Shown: piece after piece, positions 1-11,853 of the stretch
How the letters are laid out: each line of letters starts with the position of its first letter
Numbering within the stretch: the stretch's first letter is position 1
Assembly (NCBI GenBank): GCA_036259835.1
Contig: DATABA010000026.1
Coordinates: 1-21,049, forward strand
Length of the DNA stretch: 21,049 nucleotides
Origin: JALYGK01 sp036259835
GTDB lineage: Bacteria > Actinomycetota > UBA4738
Direction: 5' to 3'
Notes under the pieces: model-generated
Database searches by the model: none
Seen by the model: the letters and a program-made list of their open reading frames with translations, nothing else
What the model was told of the DNA's origin: nothing
Translations under genes and position numbers: made by a program

Positions 1-806
1 CGCGACAGGATCGCTTCCTCCATCTCCGTCGCCGTTTCGACTCGAACGACGTCGACCCCGCCCGGCTCGGGAAGCCCGACGGGGCCGGCGACCAGCGTGA
101 CATCGGCGCCTCTTCGGGCGGCCTCGACGGCCACCGCCCACCCCATCCTTCCGCTCGATCGGTTTCCGATGAAACGCACCGCGTCGATCGGCTCGAACGT
201 CGGCCCTGCCGTCACCAAGACGCGCCGGCCGCGGAGGTCGCCGCTCGACTCGATGGAGCCGACGACGGCTTCGAGAATGTGCTCCGGCTCGGCCATGCGC
301 CCGACCCCTTGGTCGCCGGCGGCCAGAGATCCCTCATCCGGTCCGACGACCATCGCGCCTCGCTCGACCAGAAGGCTGACGTTCGCTCGAGTTGCGGGGT
401 GCTCCCACATGCCGGCGTGCATCGCCGGTGCGAGCACGAGCGGGCATGTCGCCTCCAGCAAGACGGAGGTCAGCAGATCGTCGGCCAGACCGTGGGCGAG
501 CTTCCCCAGGACGTTCGCCGTGGCCGGCGCGACAACCGCGACGTCGGCCTGATGCGCCAGCTTCACATGGAGCACTTCATCGGTTCGCTCGAACACGTCC
601 GAATGAACCGGGCGGTGACTGAGGGCCGCGAACGTCTCGGGGCCCACGAATCGGGTGGCGGCCGGCGTCATCACTACCTGGACGTCCCCTCCGGCCTCGG
701 TCAGAAGACGGAGGAGAAAGACCGACTTGTAGGCCGCGATCCCCCCGGTCACACCGAGAAGGATTCGCCGCCCGGCCAGCGGTCGAGCGGCGTGGTCCTC
801 GGCCAC
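1..806 (-). CDS. coaBC: Bifunctional CoaBC: phosphopantothenoylcysteine decarboxylase / phosphopantothenate-cysteine ligase (3' end outside window)
   Basis: This enzyme carries out two steps of coenzyme A synthesis: the ligase half joins cysteine to 4'-phosphopantothenate and the flavin-dependent CoaC half decarboxylates the product. The reading frame is open from a GTG at 806 to the window edge, 268 codons. The CoaC half begins with the flavin-binding GVTGGIAAYK (about residues 18-27), has the expected catalytic histidine in LHVKLAHQAD (His80), and the substrate-binding PAMHAGMW at 127-134; His in place of the common Asn there is usual in actinobacteria. The CoaB half starts near residue 195 with VLVTAGPT and VRFIGNRSSGRMG. 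The C-terminal part of the ligase lies beyond base 1. The GTG sits four bases after the rpoZ stop, so the two are probably co-transcribed. Identification is firm; the start codon is inferred from spacing and the position of the flavodoxin fold. Confidence 0.95.
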   Translation of the reverse strand, partial: MAEDHAARPLAGRRILLGVTGGIAAYKSVFLLRLLTEAGGDVQVVMTPAATRFVGPETFAALSHRPVHSDVFERTDEVLHVKLAHQADVAVVAPATANVLGKLAHGLADDLLTSVLLEATCPLVLAPAMHAGMWEHPATRANVSLLVERGAMVVGPDEGSLAAGDQGVGRMAEPEHILEAVVGSIESSGDLRGRRVLVTAGPTFEPIDAVRFIGNRSSGRMGWAVAVEAARRGADVTLVAGPVGLPEPGGVDVVRVETATEMEEAILS

Positions 807-810
807 GGAA

Positions 811-1059
811 TTACTTGATGCCGGGTGTCTCCAGCCGCTCGAACGTCGTCTTGCCCTCGGCGACCTCTTCGAGGGCGATGGCGAGCGGCTTCGATCGGAG
901 ATCGCCCGTCTCGACCAGCGGCGGGACGAACTCGCCTCGTCCCTCACCCAGCTGGTTGTAGTAGGAGTTGATCTCGCGAGCCCGCTTGGCGGCGAGGATC
1001 ACGAGCGTGTACCGGGAATCCACCCGTTCCAGAAGGTCGTCGATCTTCGGTTCGATCAT
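811..1059 (-). CDS. rpoZ: DNA-directed RNA polymerase subunit omega
   Basis: Omega is the small subunit that helps fold and hold the beta' subunit in RNA polymerase. The product has 82 residues, normal for the family, opens with IEPKIDDLLERVDSRYTLVI and contains the conserved AAKRAREIN segment (residues 23-31) followed by KPLAIALEEVAEGK. Translation starts at an ATG preceded by AGAGG about six bases upstream. It follows gmk after 53 bases and precedes coaBC by four bases, the usual actinobacterial order mihF-gmk-rpoZ-coaBC. Confidence 0.96.
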   Translation of the reverse strand: MIEPKIDDLLERVDSRYTLVILAAKRAREINSYYNQLGEGRGEFVPPLVETGDLRSKPLAIALEEVAEGKTTFERLETPGIK

Positions 1060-1112
1060 GCGGTCCTCTCTTCAGCAGTCGACGGAGTTCTCAGGCGGGA
1101 AAACGGAGCGCG

Positions 1113-1676
1113 CTACGTGGCGCTTCGGGCATCGATTATAGACGCGACCTCTGAAGCTGCCCGGTCGACGTCCTCGTTCACCACAACATGGTCGAACCAC
1201 GAAGACTCTTTCATTTCTTCCCGTGCGGCCTCCAGCCGCCGCTCGAGGTCGGCCAGGCTTTCCGTTCTCCGGGCGGTGAGGCGGCGGGACAGCTCCTCTT
1301 CGGAGGGCGGCTCCAGGAAAACCAGGATGGCCTCGGGGAGCTGTGCCTTGATCGTCTCGGCGCCCTGGACGTCGATCTCGAGGACGACGTTGCGGCTCCG
1401 GTTGAGATCCTCAGCGATCGGGCCCATCAGCGTGCCGTAGCGGTGGCCGAAAACCTCCGCCCACTCGAGGAACGCACCTTCCTCGATCAGCTGCTGGAAA
1501 GCCGCGGGGCTCACGAACCGATAGTGGACGCCGTCCGTTTCTCCGGCGCGCGGCGGCCGCGTCGTGCATGAGACCGAATACGACAGCTGCGGCCGAAGCT
1601 CCAGGAGACGCTTGACGACGGTCCCCTTGCCGACCCCCGAGGGACCGGAGATGACGAAAAGCTGTCCCGCTGCTCG
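1113..1676 (-). CDS. gmk: Guanylate kinase, start codon not identifiable
   Basis: Guanylate kinase phosphorylates GMP to GDP with ATP. The open frame encodes 187 residues after the mihF stop and shows the P-loop GPSGVGKGT (residues 11-19 counted from base 1676), SYSVSCTTRPPRAGETDGVHY for GMP binding, and the EIDVQGA lid/core motif; length and domain order are normal. No ATG, GTG or TTG occurs in frame between the TAG that ends mihF (1677-1679) and the P-loop. The first in-frame GTG (1514) is past the P-loop and would give an inactive protein. Family members usually start five to ten residues before the beta strand LFVISG, which is where the TAG lies. mihF and gmk are in the same frame. Possibilities are a small indel in the sequence, a rare start codon, or readthrough of the TAG. 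The coordinates given are the open frame, not a proven start. Confidence 0.85.
   Translation of the reverse strand, partial: RAAGQLFVISGPSGVGKGTVVKRLLELRPQLSYSVSCTTRPPRAGETDGVHYRFVSPAAFQQLIEEGAFLEWAEVFGHRYGTLMGPIAEDLNRSRNVVLEIDVQGAETIKAQLPEAILVFLEPPSEEELSRRLTARRTESLADLERRLEAAREEMKESSWFDHVVVNEDVDRAASEVASIIDARSAT
1135..1140 (-). promoter_or_regulatory. Possible internal -10 box for rpoZ-coaBC
   Basis: A perfect TATAAT on the minus strand lies inside the 3' end of gmk, about 75 bases ahead of the rpoZ start. Such an AT-rich hexamer is unusual in this GC-rich coding DNA. No convincing TTGACA-like -35 box is present at 16-18 bases, so it may be chance. Confidence 0.25.
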
Positions 1677-1991
1677 CTACCTCTTGCCGAACTCGGTGAG
1701 CAGGGCGTCCCGCTGCTTCGCGCCCAGCCCGCGGACCCTCCGGGTCGCCGAGATGTCGAGGCGTTCCATGATCTTGCGGGCGCGCACCTTCCCCACCCCC
1801 GGGAGCGACTCCAGCACGGAGGAGACCTTCATCTTGCCGATGACGTCGTCGTTCTCCTTGCTCAGGATCTCGCGCAAGGAGAGCTTCTCCGATTTGAGCT
1901 GGTTCTTCACCTCGGCTCGCGCGCGTCGCGCTTCCGCCGCCTTGGCCAGGGCTTCCTTCCGCTGCTCCTCGGTGAGGGTCGGTAGGGGCAT
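1677..1991 (-). CDS. mihF: Actinobacterial integration host factor mIHF
   Basis: mIHF is a nucleoid-associated DNA-bending protein found in actinobacteria. The 104-residue product matches the short form of the family from end to end: an N-terminal basic helix (LTEEQRKEALAKAAEARRAR), the GKMKVSSVLE segment, the helix-two-turn-helix LPGVGKVRARKIME (about residues 64-77), and the C-terminal TRRVRGLGAKQRDALL. Its ATG has a strong AAAGGAGG ribosome-binding site at 1996-2003. A good promoter lies in the 109-base gap after pyrE, so mihF heads its own transcript with gmk, rpoZ and coaBC, although readthrough from the pyr operon is also possible. It is the clearest taxonomic marker in the window. Confidence 0.95.
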   Translation of the reverse strand: MPLPTLTEEQRKEALAKAAEARRARAEVKNQLKSEKLSLREILSKENDDVIGKMKVSSVLESLPGVGKVRARKIMERLDISATRRVRGLGAKQRDALLTEFGKR

Positions 1992-2031
1992 GGTGCCTCC
2001 TTTGCGCTCTTCAATGGGGGAGAACGCGCGG

Positions 2032-2061
2032 ATTATATGCCCGGCACTTTCGGGGCAGCAA
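2032..2061 (-). promoter_or_regulatory. Promoter for mihF-gmk-rpoZ-coaBC
   Basis: On the minus strand TTGCTG (2056-2061) is followed after 18 bases by a perfect TATAAT (2032-2037), a good housekeeping-sigma promoter. Transcription would start near 2025, giving a leader of roughly 35 bases that contains the strong mihF ribosome-binding site. It lies entirely between pyrE and mihF. Confidence 0.7.
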
Positions 2062-2100
2062 TCCGCGAACGCTGGCGCACAATGAACCTCTAGATGACGG

Positions 2101-2673
2101 TCAGCCGGACCGCTCCAGGTGCCGCGACCCGGGCGAATCGAACGAACGGCCCTCCCTGCACAACGGACATTCGGCTGGTTCCCACGACGACGCCTCGATT
2201 CGAACCAGCGCCCGGAACGGAAACGGCACTGGACCGGTCGTCCGGTCGACCAGGGCCGCCACGCCGAGCCGTTCGGCTCCCGTCTCGTCCAAAAGGTCGA
2301 ACACTTCCCGGGCGGACCCGCCCGTGGTCACCACGTCCTCGACGACCAACGCCCGTTCACCGGGCGCTACCCGGAACCCCCGGCGAAGCCGCATTCGGTC
2401 GCCTTCGCGCTCGGCATAGATCGACCGCGCGCCCCCGGCCAGAGCCACGGCGAAGCCGAGGACGATGGCGCCGACTGCCGGCGCCACAACCACCTCCACC
2501 TGCGGATACCATGAGGCGATGGCGCGGCCCACGGCCGTCGTCGCCTCCGGTTGCTCGAGGATCCGCGCCTTCTCGACGTAGACGTCGGAGTGGCGTCCGG
2601 ACGACAGCTTGAAGTGGCCCCGCAGGATGGCCCCGTGCCTCTCGAGGAGACGAGCAGCCTCTTCCGGCGTCAT
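2101..2673 (-). CDS. pyrE: Orotate phosphoribosyltransferase
   Basis: PyrE joins orotate to PRPP to make orotidine 5'-phosphate. The 190-residue product has the substrate loop KLSSGRHSDVYVEK (residues 22-35) and the PRPP-binding signature VVEDVVTTGGS (110-120). The C-terminal stretch AECPLCREG with a Cys-x-x-Cys pair (169-172) followed by PGSR resembles the Thermus-type PyrE subfamily rather than the E. coli type. Its ATG overlaps the stop of pyrF as ATGA. It is the last gene of the pyrimidine operon; no clear terminator follows it. Confidence 0.95.
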   Translation of the reverse strand: MTPEEAARLLERHGAILRGHFKLSSGRHSDVYVEKARILEQPEATTAVGRAIASWYPQVEVVVAPAVGAIVLGFAVALAGGARSIYAEREGDRMRLRRGFRVAPGERALVVEDVVTTGGSAREVFDLLDETGAERLGVAALVDRTTGPVPFPFRALVRIEASSWEPAECPLCREGRSFDSPGSRHLERSG

Positions 2674-3350
2674 GACAGGAGCTGAACTTCGCGGAGAACG
2701 GCCCGGGCCGCCGCTCCGGGATCGGGCGCACCGGTGATCGGCCGGCCGACCACGATGAGGTCCGCACCCAGCTCCAGCGCTTCACCGGGCGAGAGGACGC
2801 GGACGTGATCGTTGGCCGGTTGGCCGCCTGGGCGAATCCCCGGGACGACGAGCGTGGCTCCGGGTCCGAGCGCTTCTCGCACCGCCGCCACGTCCTCTCC
2901 GGATACGACGACACCCGCGGCACCCGCGGACATGGCTTCAAACGCGAGAGACGCCGGCGAGGCGAGCCCCTCCCCCGCCATGCTGGACAGGACGGTTACG
3001 GCAATCACGCGAGGCGGCGCCGCGCTCTCCGCGGCCCCCTCCTCGGCGCCATCGACCGCGGCCCGAACCATGTCCGGCCCCCCGAGCGCGTGAACCGTGA
3101 GCATCCCGACCCCGAGCCGCCCCGCATTTCGGGCTGCCGCCCTCACGGTGTTCGGGATGTCGTGCAGCTTCAGGTCGAGAAAGACCGGGGTGTGTTCGCG
3201 GACTCGCTCCACCGCCGAGGGTCCCGCTGCGGTGAAGAGCTCCAGGCCAATCTTCATGAACGCGACCAGGTCCGCGAGCTTCCCGGCAAGTTCCTCCGCG
3301 GCGTCGGCGTCTGAGAGGTCAGCCGCTGCGATAAGCGGGTTCGGCGGCAT
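2670..3350 (-). CDS. pyrF: Orotidine 5'-phosphate decarboxylase
   Basis: PyrF decarboxylates OMP to UMP, the final step of the pathway. The 226-residue product shows the catalytic DLKLHDIPNTV (residues 59-69, with the Asp-Lys-Asp network), the VPGIRPGG phosphate loop (169-176) and VGRPIT (201-206). Strand one reads IAAADLSD where many members have an ALD-type sequence; the conserved Asp is kept. The ATG at 3350 overlaps the 3' end of pyrD by 32 bases, the largest overlap in the operon; GGTGAGG lies about ten bases upstream. No better start closer to the pyrD stop preserves the first beta strand. Confidence 0.95.
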   Translation of the reverse strand: MPPNPLIAAADLSDADAAEELAGKLADLVAFMKIGLELFTAAGPSAVERVREHTPVFLDLKLHDIPNTVRAAARNAGRLGVGMLTVHALGGPDMVRAAVDGAEEGAAESAAPPRVIAVTVLSSMAGEGLASPASLAFEAMSAGAAGVVVSGEDVAAVREALGPGATLVVPGIRPGGQPANDHVRVLSPGEALELGADLIVVGRPITGAPDPGAAARAVLREVQLLS

Positions 3351-4305
3351 GCTCCGGAAGCCTCACCTTCCCTCGCAACTCGTCCGGACGGATGAAACCC
3401 TTACGCGCCAGGTACGCCGCGATTCCTGCCGCGACGTCGACCGCTGCAAACGGACGATAAAAGTTCACCGTGCCGACCTGCACCGCCCACGCCCCGGCAA
3501 GAAGGAACTCCACGGCGTCCTCGGCCGACGTGATTCCGCCGATACCGATGATGGGAACTTCGGGGAGCGCCCGCGCGACCTGGTGGACGCATCGAATGGC
3601 GATCGGGCGGATGGCCGGACCGGACAGCCCGCCGGTCACACCTCCGAGCTTAGGACGAAACGTCTCCACGTCGATCGCCATGCCGAGAAGCGTGTTGATC
3701 AACGAGACCCCGTGCGCTCCCGCGCGGACGCACGCTTCGGCCACCGCGACGATGTCGGTGGTGTCTGCGGTGAGCTTCGCGAAGACCGGAAGGCGAGTCG
3801 TTCGGCTCATGGCGGCAATGACTTCCGCAGCCTGGTCCGGATAGCACGCGAAGACCTGGTTCCGTCGTTCCACGTTCGGGCAGGAGATGTTGGCCTCGAT
3901 GGCCACGACGCCCGGAATCTCGGCCACCCGCATCGCCACCTCGACGAACTCCCCGACCGTCTTCCCGGCCACCGAGACGACGACGGGAACTCCGACCGAG
4001 GAAATGAACGGAGCGTCCTTCGCCAAAAACTCGTCGACGCCCGGATTCTGTAGCCCGATGGCGTTGAGCATTCCGGAGCTCGTTTCGGCCATTCGGTGCA
4101 CCGGGAGCCCCCGCCGGGGCTCGAGCGTCACGCTTTTCGTCACGATCCCACCAACGCCTTGAAGGTCGACGAGCTGGGACATCTCCTTTCCCGACCCAAA
4201 TGTGCCGGAAGCGGTCAGAACGGGAGTGGGAAAGGAGACGCCGTTCAGGTCAACCGCCACCGACACGGCGTCGCCGATGCCGACGTCCAGGCCATTCCGG
4301 CTCAT
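3319..4305 (-). CDS. pyrD: Dihydroorotate dehydrogenase, class 1B catalytic subunit (PyrDB)
   Basis: PyrD oxidises dihydroorotate to orotate with FMN; class 1B enzymes pass electrons through PyrK to NAD+. The 328-residue product has ASGTFGSGKE (32-41), TKSVTLEPRRG (56-66), the substrate loop GMLNAIGLQNPG (78-89), the catalytic cysteine in NISCPN (Cys142, as expected for class 1), and FMN phosphate-binding IGIGGI (253-258) plus QVGT. The start chosen is the ATG overlapping the pyrK stop as ATGA; the frame stays open upstream to 4542, but that extension is antisense-like filler inside pyrK and matches no part of the family. The adjacent pyrK is what assigns this copy to class 1B. Confidence 0.95.
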   Translation of the reverse strand: MSRNGLDVGIGDAVSVAVDLNGVSFPTPVLTASGTFGSGKEMSQLVDLQGVGGIVTKSVTLEPRRGLPVHRMAETSSGMLNAIGLQNPGVDEFLAKDAPFISSVGVPVVVSVAGKTVGEFVEVAMRVAEIPGVVAIEANISCPNVERRNQVFACYPDQAAEVIAAMSRTTRLPVFAKLTADTTDIVAVAEACVRAGAHGVSLINTLLGMAIDVETFRPKLGGVTGGLSGPAIRPIAIRCVHQVARALPEVPIIGIGGITSAEDAVEFLLAGAWAVQVGTVNFYRPFAAVDVAAGIAAYLARKGFIRPDELRGKVRLPEHAAEPAYRSG

Positions 4306-5179
4306 GGCCGCCTCGAGTGGACCATCGGAGCCGCCTCGGTGGGCTCGAGCTCGTGCTCTTCGCGCCGCAAGGGCTCCCCGAACCACCGGTCCCACCAGAT
4401 CCGCGCGCCGTTGAAGACCGGTCCCTCGGTGCACGCGCGCACGTTCCACCACCCTCGTCCCTGGGACCCGAAGATCGGGACGACGCAGGTCCAGCACACC
4501 CCGAGCCCGCACGCCATGAGCTCTTCCACGGCGACCTGACACGGCACGCCACGAGACCCGGAGTACTCGGACACCGCCCTCAGCATCGCGTTCGGCCCGC
4601 AGGCGTACACCACCTGTGTCTTTGTTCGTCCCATCACGGAGGGCATCACGTCGGTCACGATGCCCCGATGACCCATCGATCCGTCGTCGGTGGTGACAAC
4701 GAGCGAGTGGGCGAGACGCCGTCCCTCGACTGGTTTGAACACGCGATCATGGCTTCGGGCACCGAGGATCAAGTGAACCTCCATTCCTCGAGCTCGAAGC
4801 TCTTCCGCCAGGAAGTAGAGCGGCGCCGCGCCATAGCCGCCACCCACCAGGAGGCACCGTGTCGGCTGAGGCGGATACGCGAACGGCCGGCCCAGGGGGC
4901 CAATCACGTCCACCACATCATGGCGGGACAGCGACGAGAGCCACGCCGTGCCGGGACCGACCACGTCGAACACCACCTCGAGTGTGCCGGCCCAGCCGCC
5001 CCGCTTCGACGCACGATGTACGGAGAACGGCCGGCGGAGGACGATCTCGCGGCCTTCGGGGACGGCGATCTGAACGAATTGGCCGGGCCGCGCCTCCTCC
5101 GAGATGTCCGGTCCGGCCAGGGTGAGCGCGTAGTAGGCGCCCGACCGCCGGTTCGAGAGAACCTCGCATCGAGCCTGTC

Positions 5180-5183
<4 letters not shown>
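4302..5183 (-). CDS. pyrK: Dihydroorotate dehydrogenase electron-transfer subunit PyrK
   Basis: PyrK carries FAD and a 2Fe-2S cluster and passes electrons from PyrD to NAD+. In the 293-residue product the flavin-binding RRPFSV lies at 50-55, the NAD-binding LLVGGGYGAAPL at 111-122, and YACGPNAML at 193-201. The cluster ligands are Cys225, Cys230, Cys233 (CGLGVCWTC) and Cys251 (RACTEGPVF), the spacing expected for the family. It overlaps carB upstream and pyrD downstream by four bases each, consistent with a stoichiometric complex with PyrD. The roughly 30 residues after the last cluster region are a little long and Arg/Glu-rich. Confidence 0.94.
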
Positions 5184-8439
<3,256 letters not shown>

Positions 8440-8440
<1 letters not shown>

Positions 8441-9582
8441 CAGCTCATCAAGTCCAGGAAGCGCCGGAACAGGTGACCGGAATCGTGCGGGCCGGGCGAA
8501 GCCTCGGGGTGGTACTGGACCGAAAACGCCGGCACGTCAATGCAGCGAAGCCCCTCCAGCGTCCCGTCGTTCAGATTCCAGTGGGTGAGTGCAACCCGTC
8601 CGAACGCGCTCTCCACCTCGACGGGACGGTCGCCGGCCGGCCGGTTTCGAGTCCAGCCGTCAGGATCGACGGCAAACCCGTGATTGTGCGACGTGATCTC
8701 GATTCGCCCCGTGTCGAGGTCCTTCACGGGCTGGTTCACCCCACGGTGTCCGAACCGAAGCTTGTACGTCCTCCCGCCCAGCGCCAGCGCGAGCAGCTGA
8801 TGCCCCAGGCAGATCGCGAAGATCGGCAGCTTCCCGATCAGTGTGCGGACCGCGTCGACTCCATACGTCGTCGCCGCGGGATCGCCGGGTCCGTTCGAGA
8901 GAAAGACCCCATCGAAGCCGCCCTTCAAGAGCTCAGATGCCGGAGTATGGGCCGGGAAAAGCTCTGTGTCACAGCCACTTTCGGCAAGATTGCGAAGGAT
9001 ATTCCACTTGATCCCGTAGTCGTATGCCGCGACGCGGAATGTCCGGTGCGTCTGTCGTGGAGGCCCGATCGACTCCGCCGCCGAGACCACGCGCGCCGTC
9101 GAGACGCTCGAGGCCAGATCCGCGCCCTCCATCGTCGGCTGAGCCCGGACCCTGGCACCCAATGATTCCGGATCGAGATCGAGCGTCGAGATTCCAGCCC
9201 GCATCGCACCGGCTTCCCGAATACGACGCGTGAGCCGCCTGGTGTCGATGCCTTCGACTCCGACCACACCGGCGGCCTCGAGGTACTCGGCGAGCGTCGT
9301 TCGCGAGCGCCAGGAGGATGCCCGCCGGCTCGCTTCACGAATCACGAACCCCGCGACCTGGACGTCCCGAGATTCGCGGTCCTCGTCGTTGACGCCGTAG
9401 TTCCCCTGATGTGGTGACGTCATGGTGACGATCTGTCCCGCGTACGACGGATCGGTCAGGACCTCCTGGTAGCCGGACATCGCGGTGTTGAAGACCGCCT
9501 CACCGAACGCCTCGCCCTCCGCGCCAAACGCACGACCGCGGAAGGTCGATCCGTCCTCCAGAACCAGCAGGGCTTCCCTCAC
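8440..9582 (-). CDS. carA: Carbamoyl phosphate synthase small subunit (glutaminase)
   Basis: CarA hydrolyses glutamine and channels ammonia to CarB. The 380-residue product has the N-terminal CarA-specific domain (LEDGSTFRG, FNTAMSGYQEVLTDPSY, GNYGVND) and a class I glutamine amidotransferase domain with nucleophile Cys258 in FAICLGHQ and the His358/Glu360 pair in VQYHPEASPGPHD. The start is the GTG overlapping the pyrC stop as GTGA. The frame is open upstream to 10311, but that stretch lies over pyrC, has no family similarity and would give an implausible 623-residue protein. Confidence 0.95.
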
Positions 9583-10880
9583 CGAGCGGGCTCCCCGTCT
9601 CGAACCGTAAACGCGCCTCGCAGGAGCGTGTGCACGACCCGTCCTCGAAACGTTCGCCCCAGAAACGCCGAGTTCCGTGCCAGCGAGGAGAACGGACGGT
9701 CCCCCACGGTCCATTCCGCCGACGGATCGAACACGACCAGGTTCGCTGGGCGATCCGGCGTGATCGGACCTCCATGCTCCTCGGCTCGAAGAACCGTGGC
9801 GGGCGCTTTGGAAAGCGCCTCGATCCCCCGGCTCAGGCTGATCAACCCTGGTTCGACCAACTCCGTCAGCACGACGCCGAGCGCCGTCTCCAGCCCGATA
9901 GTTCCGGGCGGAGCGGCGTCGAATTCCTGTTCCTTGTCCTCGACGGCGTGTGGCGCGTGGTCGGTGGCCACGGCGTCGATCACTCCGGAGCGCAGGGCGG
10001 TGCGAAGGGCGTCTCGGTCGTCCGCCGAACGCAGGGGCGGATTCACCTTGAGGTTCGTGTCGTAGGAGACGAGGTCCTCGTCCAGCAACGTCAGGTGATG
10101 GGGCGTCACGTCGGCGGTGACACGAACTCCACGGTCCCGTGATTCGGACAACAGGTCCACTGATTGCCGCGCCGAGAGGTGCGTGAGGTGAAGGACCCCT
10201 CCAGTCAGTGCGGCAAGGGCGAGGTCGCGAGCGACGATCACCGATTCGGCCTCCGACGGAGCGCCTGTCAGCCCGAGCAGCGACGAGGAGAGCCCCTCGT
10301 GCATCTGCCAACCCTCCGACAGCGCCTGATCCTGCGCGTGCTCCCCGACGACGACGTCAAATGCCTTTGCGTATTCGAGCGCCAGTCTCATCATCCGCGA
10401 CGACTGAACGCAGTTGTGGTCGTCGGTGAACAACCGAACACCGGCCTCAACCATCTCCGCCATATCGGTCAGGGCTTCGCCGGCGAGGCCGCGGGTGATT
10501 GCCCCCGCCGGGAAGACGTCGCACAGGCCCGCCTTGTCGGCGAGGTTCACCACCTCCGACACGACCGCCGCGTTGTCGATGATCGGGTCGGTGTTCGGCA
10601 TGGCGCAGACGGCCGTGTACCCCCCCACCGCCGCCGCCCTCGTTCCGGTTTCCACCGTCTCCTTGTGTTCGAACCCTGGCTCACGCAGGTGCGCGTGAAG
10701 GTCCACAAATCCGGGCGCCATCACCAGGCCTGTCCCATCGATGACGTCGGCGCGCCCGGAGGGCACATCGCCGCCGACCGATTCGATGGTCTCGTCTTCG
10801 ATTCGCACGTTGGTTACGGCGTCGTGCCCCGACGCAGGGTCGACCAGACGGACGCCCTTGAACAGGATCCGGCTAGGCAC
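9579..10880 (-). CDS. pyrC: Dihydroorotase, class I
   Basis: PyrC closes carbamoyl aspartate to dihydroorotate. The 433-residue length and motifs are those of the class I amidohydrolase type: zinc-binding DLHAHLREPG (His62, His64), AMPNTDP (93-99), the FTDD acid (about 151-154), His181 in GEHAQ, His234 in HLTHLS, VTPHH (258-262) and the catalytic TDHAPH (306-311). The GTG at 10880 is chosen over an ATG at 10925 because GAAGGAG lies about seven bases upstream and the product then has the usual N-terminus (ILFKGVRLVDP). This makes an eight-base overlap with pyrB. Confidence 0.95.
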   Translation of the reverse strand: MPSRILFKGVRLVDPASGHDAVTNVRIEDETIESVGGDVPSGRADVIDGTGLVMAPGFVDLHAHLREPGFEHKETVETGTRAAAVGGYTAVCAMPNTDPIIDNAAVVSEVVNLADKAGLCDVFPAGAITRGLAGEALTDMAEMVEAGVRLFTDDHNCVQSSRMMRLALEYAKAFDVVVGEHAQDQALSEGWQMHEGLSSSLLGLTGAPSEAESVIVARDLALAALTGGVLHLTHLSARQSVDLLSESRDRGVRVTADVTPHHLTLLDEDLVSYDTNLKVNPPLRSADDRDALRTALRSGVIDAVATDHAPHAVEDKEQEFDAAPPGTIGLETALGVVLTELVEPGLISLSRGIEALSKAPATVLRAEEHGGPITPDRPANLVVFDPSAEWTVGDRPFSSLARNSAFLGRTFRGRVVHTLLRGAFTVRDGEPAR

Positions 10881-11853
10881 GAACCGCTCCTTCGGACTCC
10901 TCGGTGAGGTCGGCGCCCGCTTCATCGTCGGCCGCGCGCCTTCCCTCGCTGCCCAACATCAGGTAGAGGAGGGACATCCGGACGGCGATTCCGTTCGTCA
11001 CCTGGTCCGTGATGACGGACCTCGGCAGATCCGCGACGTCGGATGCGATCTCCACCCCGCGGTTCATCGGACCGGGATGCATGATGAGGCTTCGCTCGGG
11101 GAGCGCCTCGACCCGGGCGCGAGTCAGCCCGAACAACCGCGAGTACTCGCGAATGCTCGGAAAGAGCTGCTGGCGCTGCCGTTCACGTTGAACGCGAAGC
11201 ATGTAGCACACGTCCAGCTTGGGAAGGACCGCGTCGAAGTCGTGGGAGACCTCCGCCCCCCAGGCGGGCGCCTCGGGTGGAATCAGCGTGGGAGGACCCA
11301 CCAGCGTGACCTGGCCTCCCATCTTTCCGAGGGCAAAGGTCAGCGAACGGGCCACCCTGGAATGGCGGATGTCGCCGACGATGGCCACCCGGAGGGCTTC
11401 CAGAGACGCGAAGTGATCGCTCATCGTGAGCAGGTCGAGCAGCGCCTGGGTCGGGTGCTCATGGGTTCCATCGCCCGCGTTGAGCACGCTGGCCCGGACC
11501 CATCGTGTGAGCGTGTGTGGCGCGCCAGAAGACGAATGGCGAATGACGATGGCGTCCGCCCCCATCGCCTGCAGGGTCAACGCGGTGTCCTTGAGACTCT
11601 CGCCTTTTGCCACAGACGAGCCACCCGTAGAGAAGTTGATGACGTCGGCGGAAAGCCGCTTTGCCGCGAGCTCGAACGAGATGCGGGTCCGCGTCGAGTT
11701 CTCGTAGAAGAGGTTGACCACGGTTCGGCCGCGAAGCGCGGGAACCTTCTTGATGACCCGTGTCCCGACCTCCCGGAAGCTCCCGGCGGTGTCGAGGATT
11801 CGAACGATGTCGTCTCGTTCGAGCTGATTGATGGAAAGCAGGTGCTTGATCAT
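10873..11853 (-). CDS. pyrB: Aspartate carbamoyltransferase catalytic subunit
   Basis: PyrB condenses carbamoyl phosphate with aspartate. The 326-residue product contains the carbamoyl-phosphate site ENSTRTRISFE (51-61), SVAKGES (80-86), HPTQALLD (133-140), and HPGPMNRG (259-266). The C-terminal 25 residues are acidic and extend past the usual end. No pyrI regulatory subunit is present; instead the downstream-encoded PyrC follows immediately, as in actinobacteria and thermophiles where PyrB and PyrC can associate. It overlaps pyrR by four bases (ATGA). Confidence 0.96.
   Translation of the reverse strand: MIKHLLSINQLERDDIVRILDTAGSFREVGTRVIKKVPALRGRTVVNLFYENSTRTRISFELAAKRLSADVINFSTGGSSVAKGESLKDTALTLQAMGADAIVIRHSSSGAPHTLTRWVRASVLNAGDGTHEHPTQALLDLLTMSDHFASLEALRVAIVGDIRHSRVARSLTFALGKMGGQVTLVGPPTLIPPEAPAWGAEVSHDFDAVLPKLDVCYMLRVQRERQRQQLFPSIREYSRLFGLTRARVEALPERSLIMHPGPMNRGVEIASDVADLPRSVITDQVTNGIAVRMSLLYLMLGSEGRRAADDEAGADLTEESEGAVRA

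Noticed and set aside
1113..1514. gmk starting at the GTG at 1514
   Set aside because: The resulting 133-residue protein would lack the P-loop, which is clearly encoded in the same frame upstream.
3319..4542. pyrD extended to 4542 (407 residues)
   Set aside because: The added 79 residues lie inside pyrK, match nothing in the family, and the ATGA junction at 4302-4305 gives a normal start.
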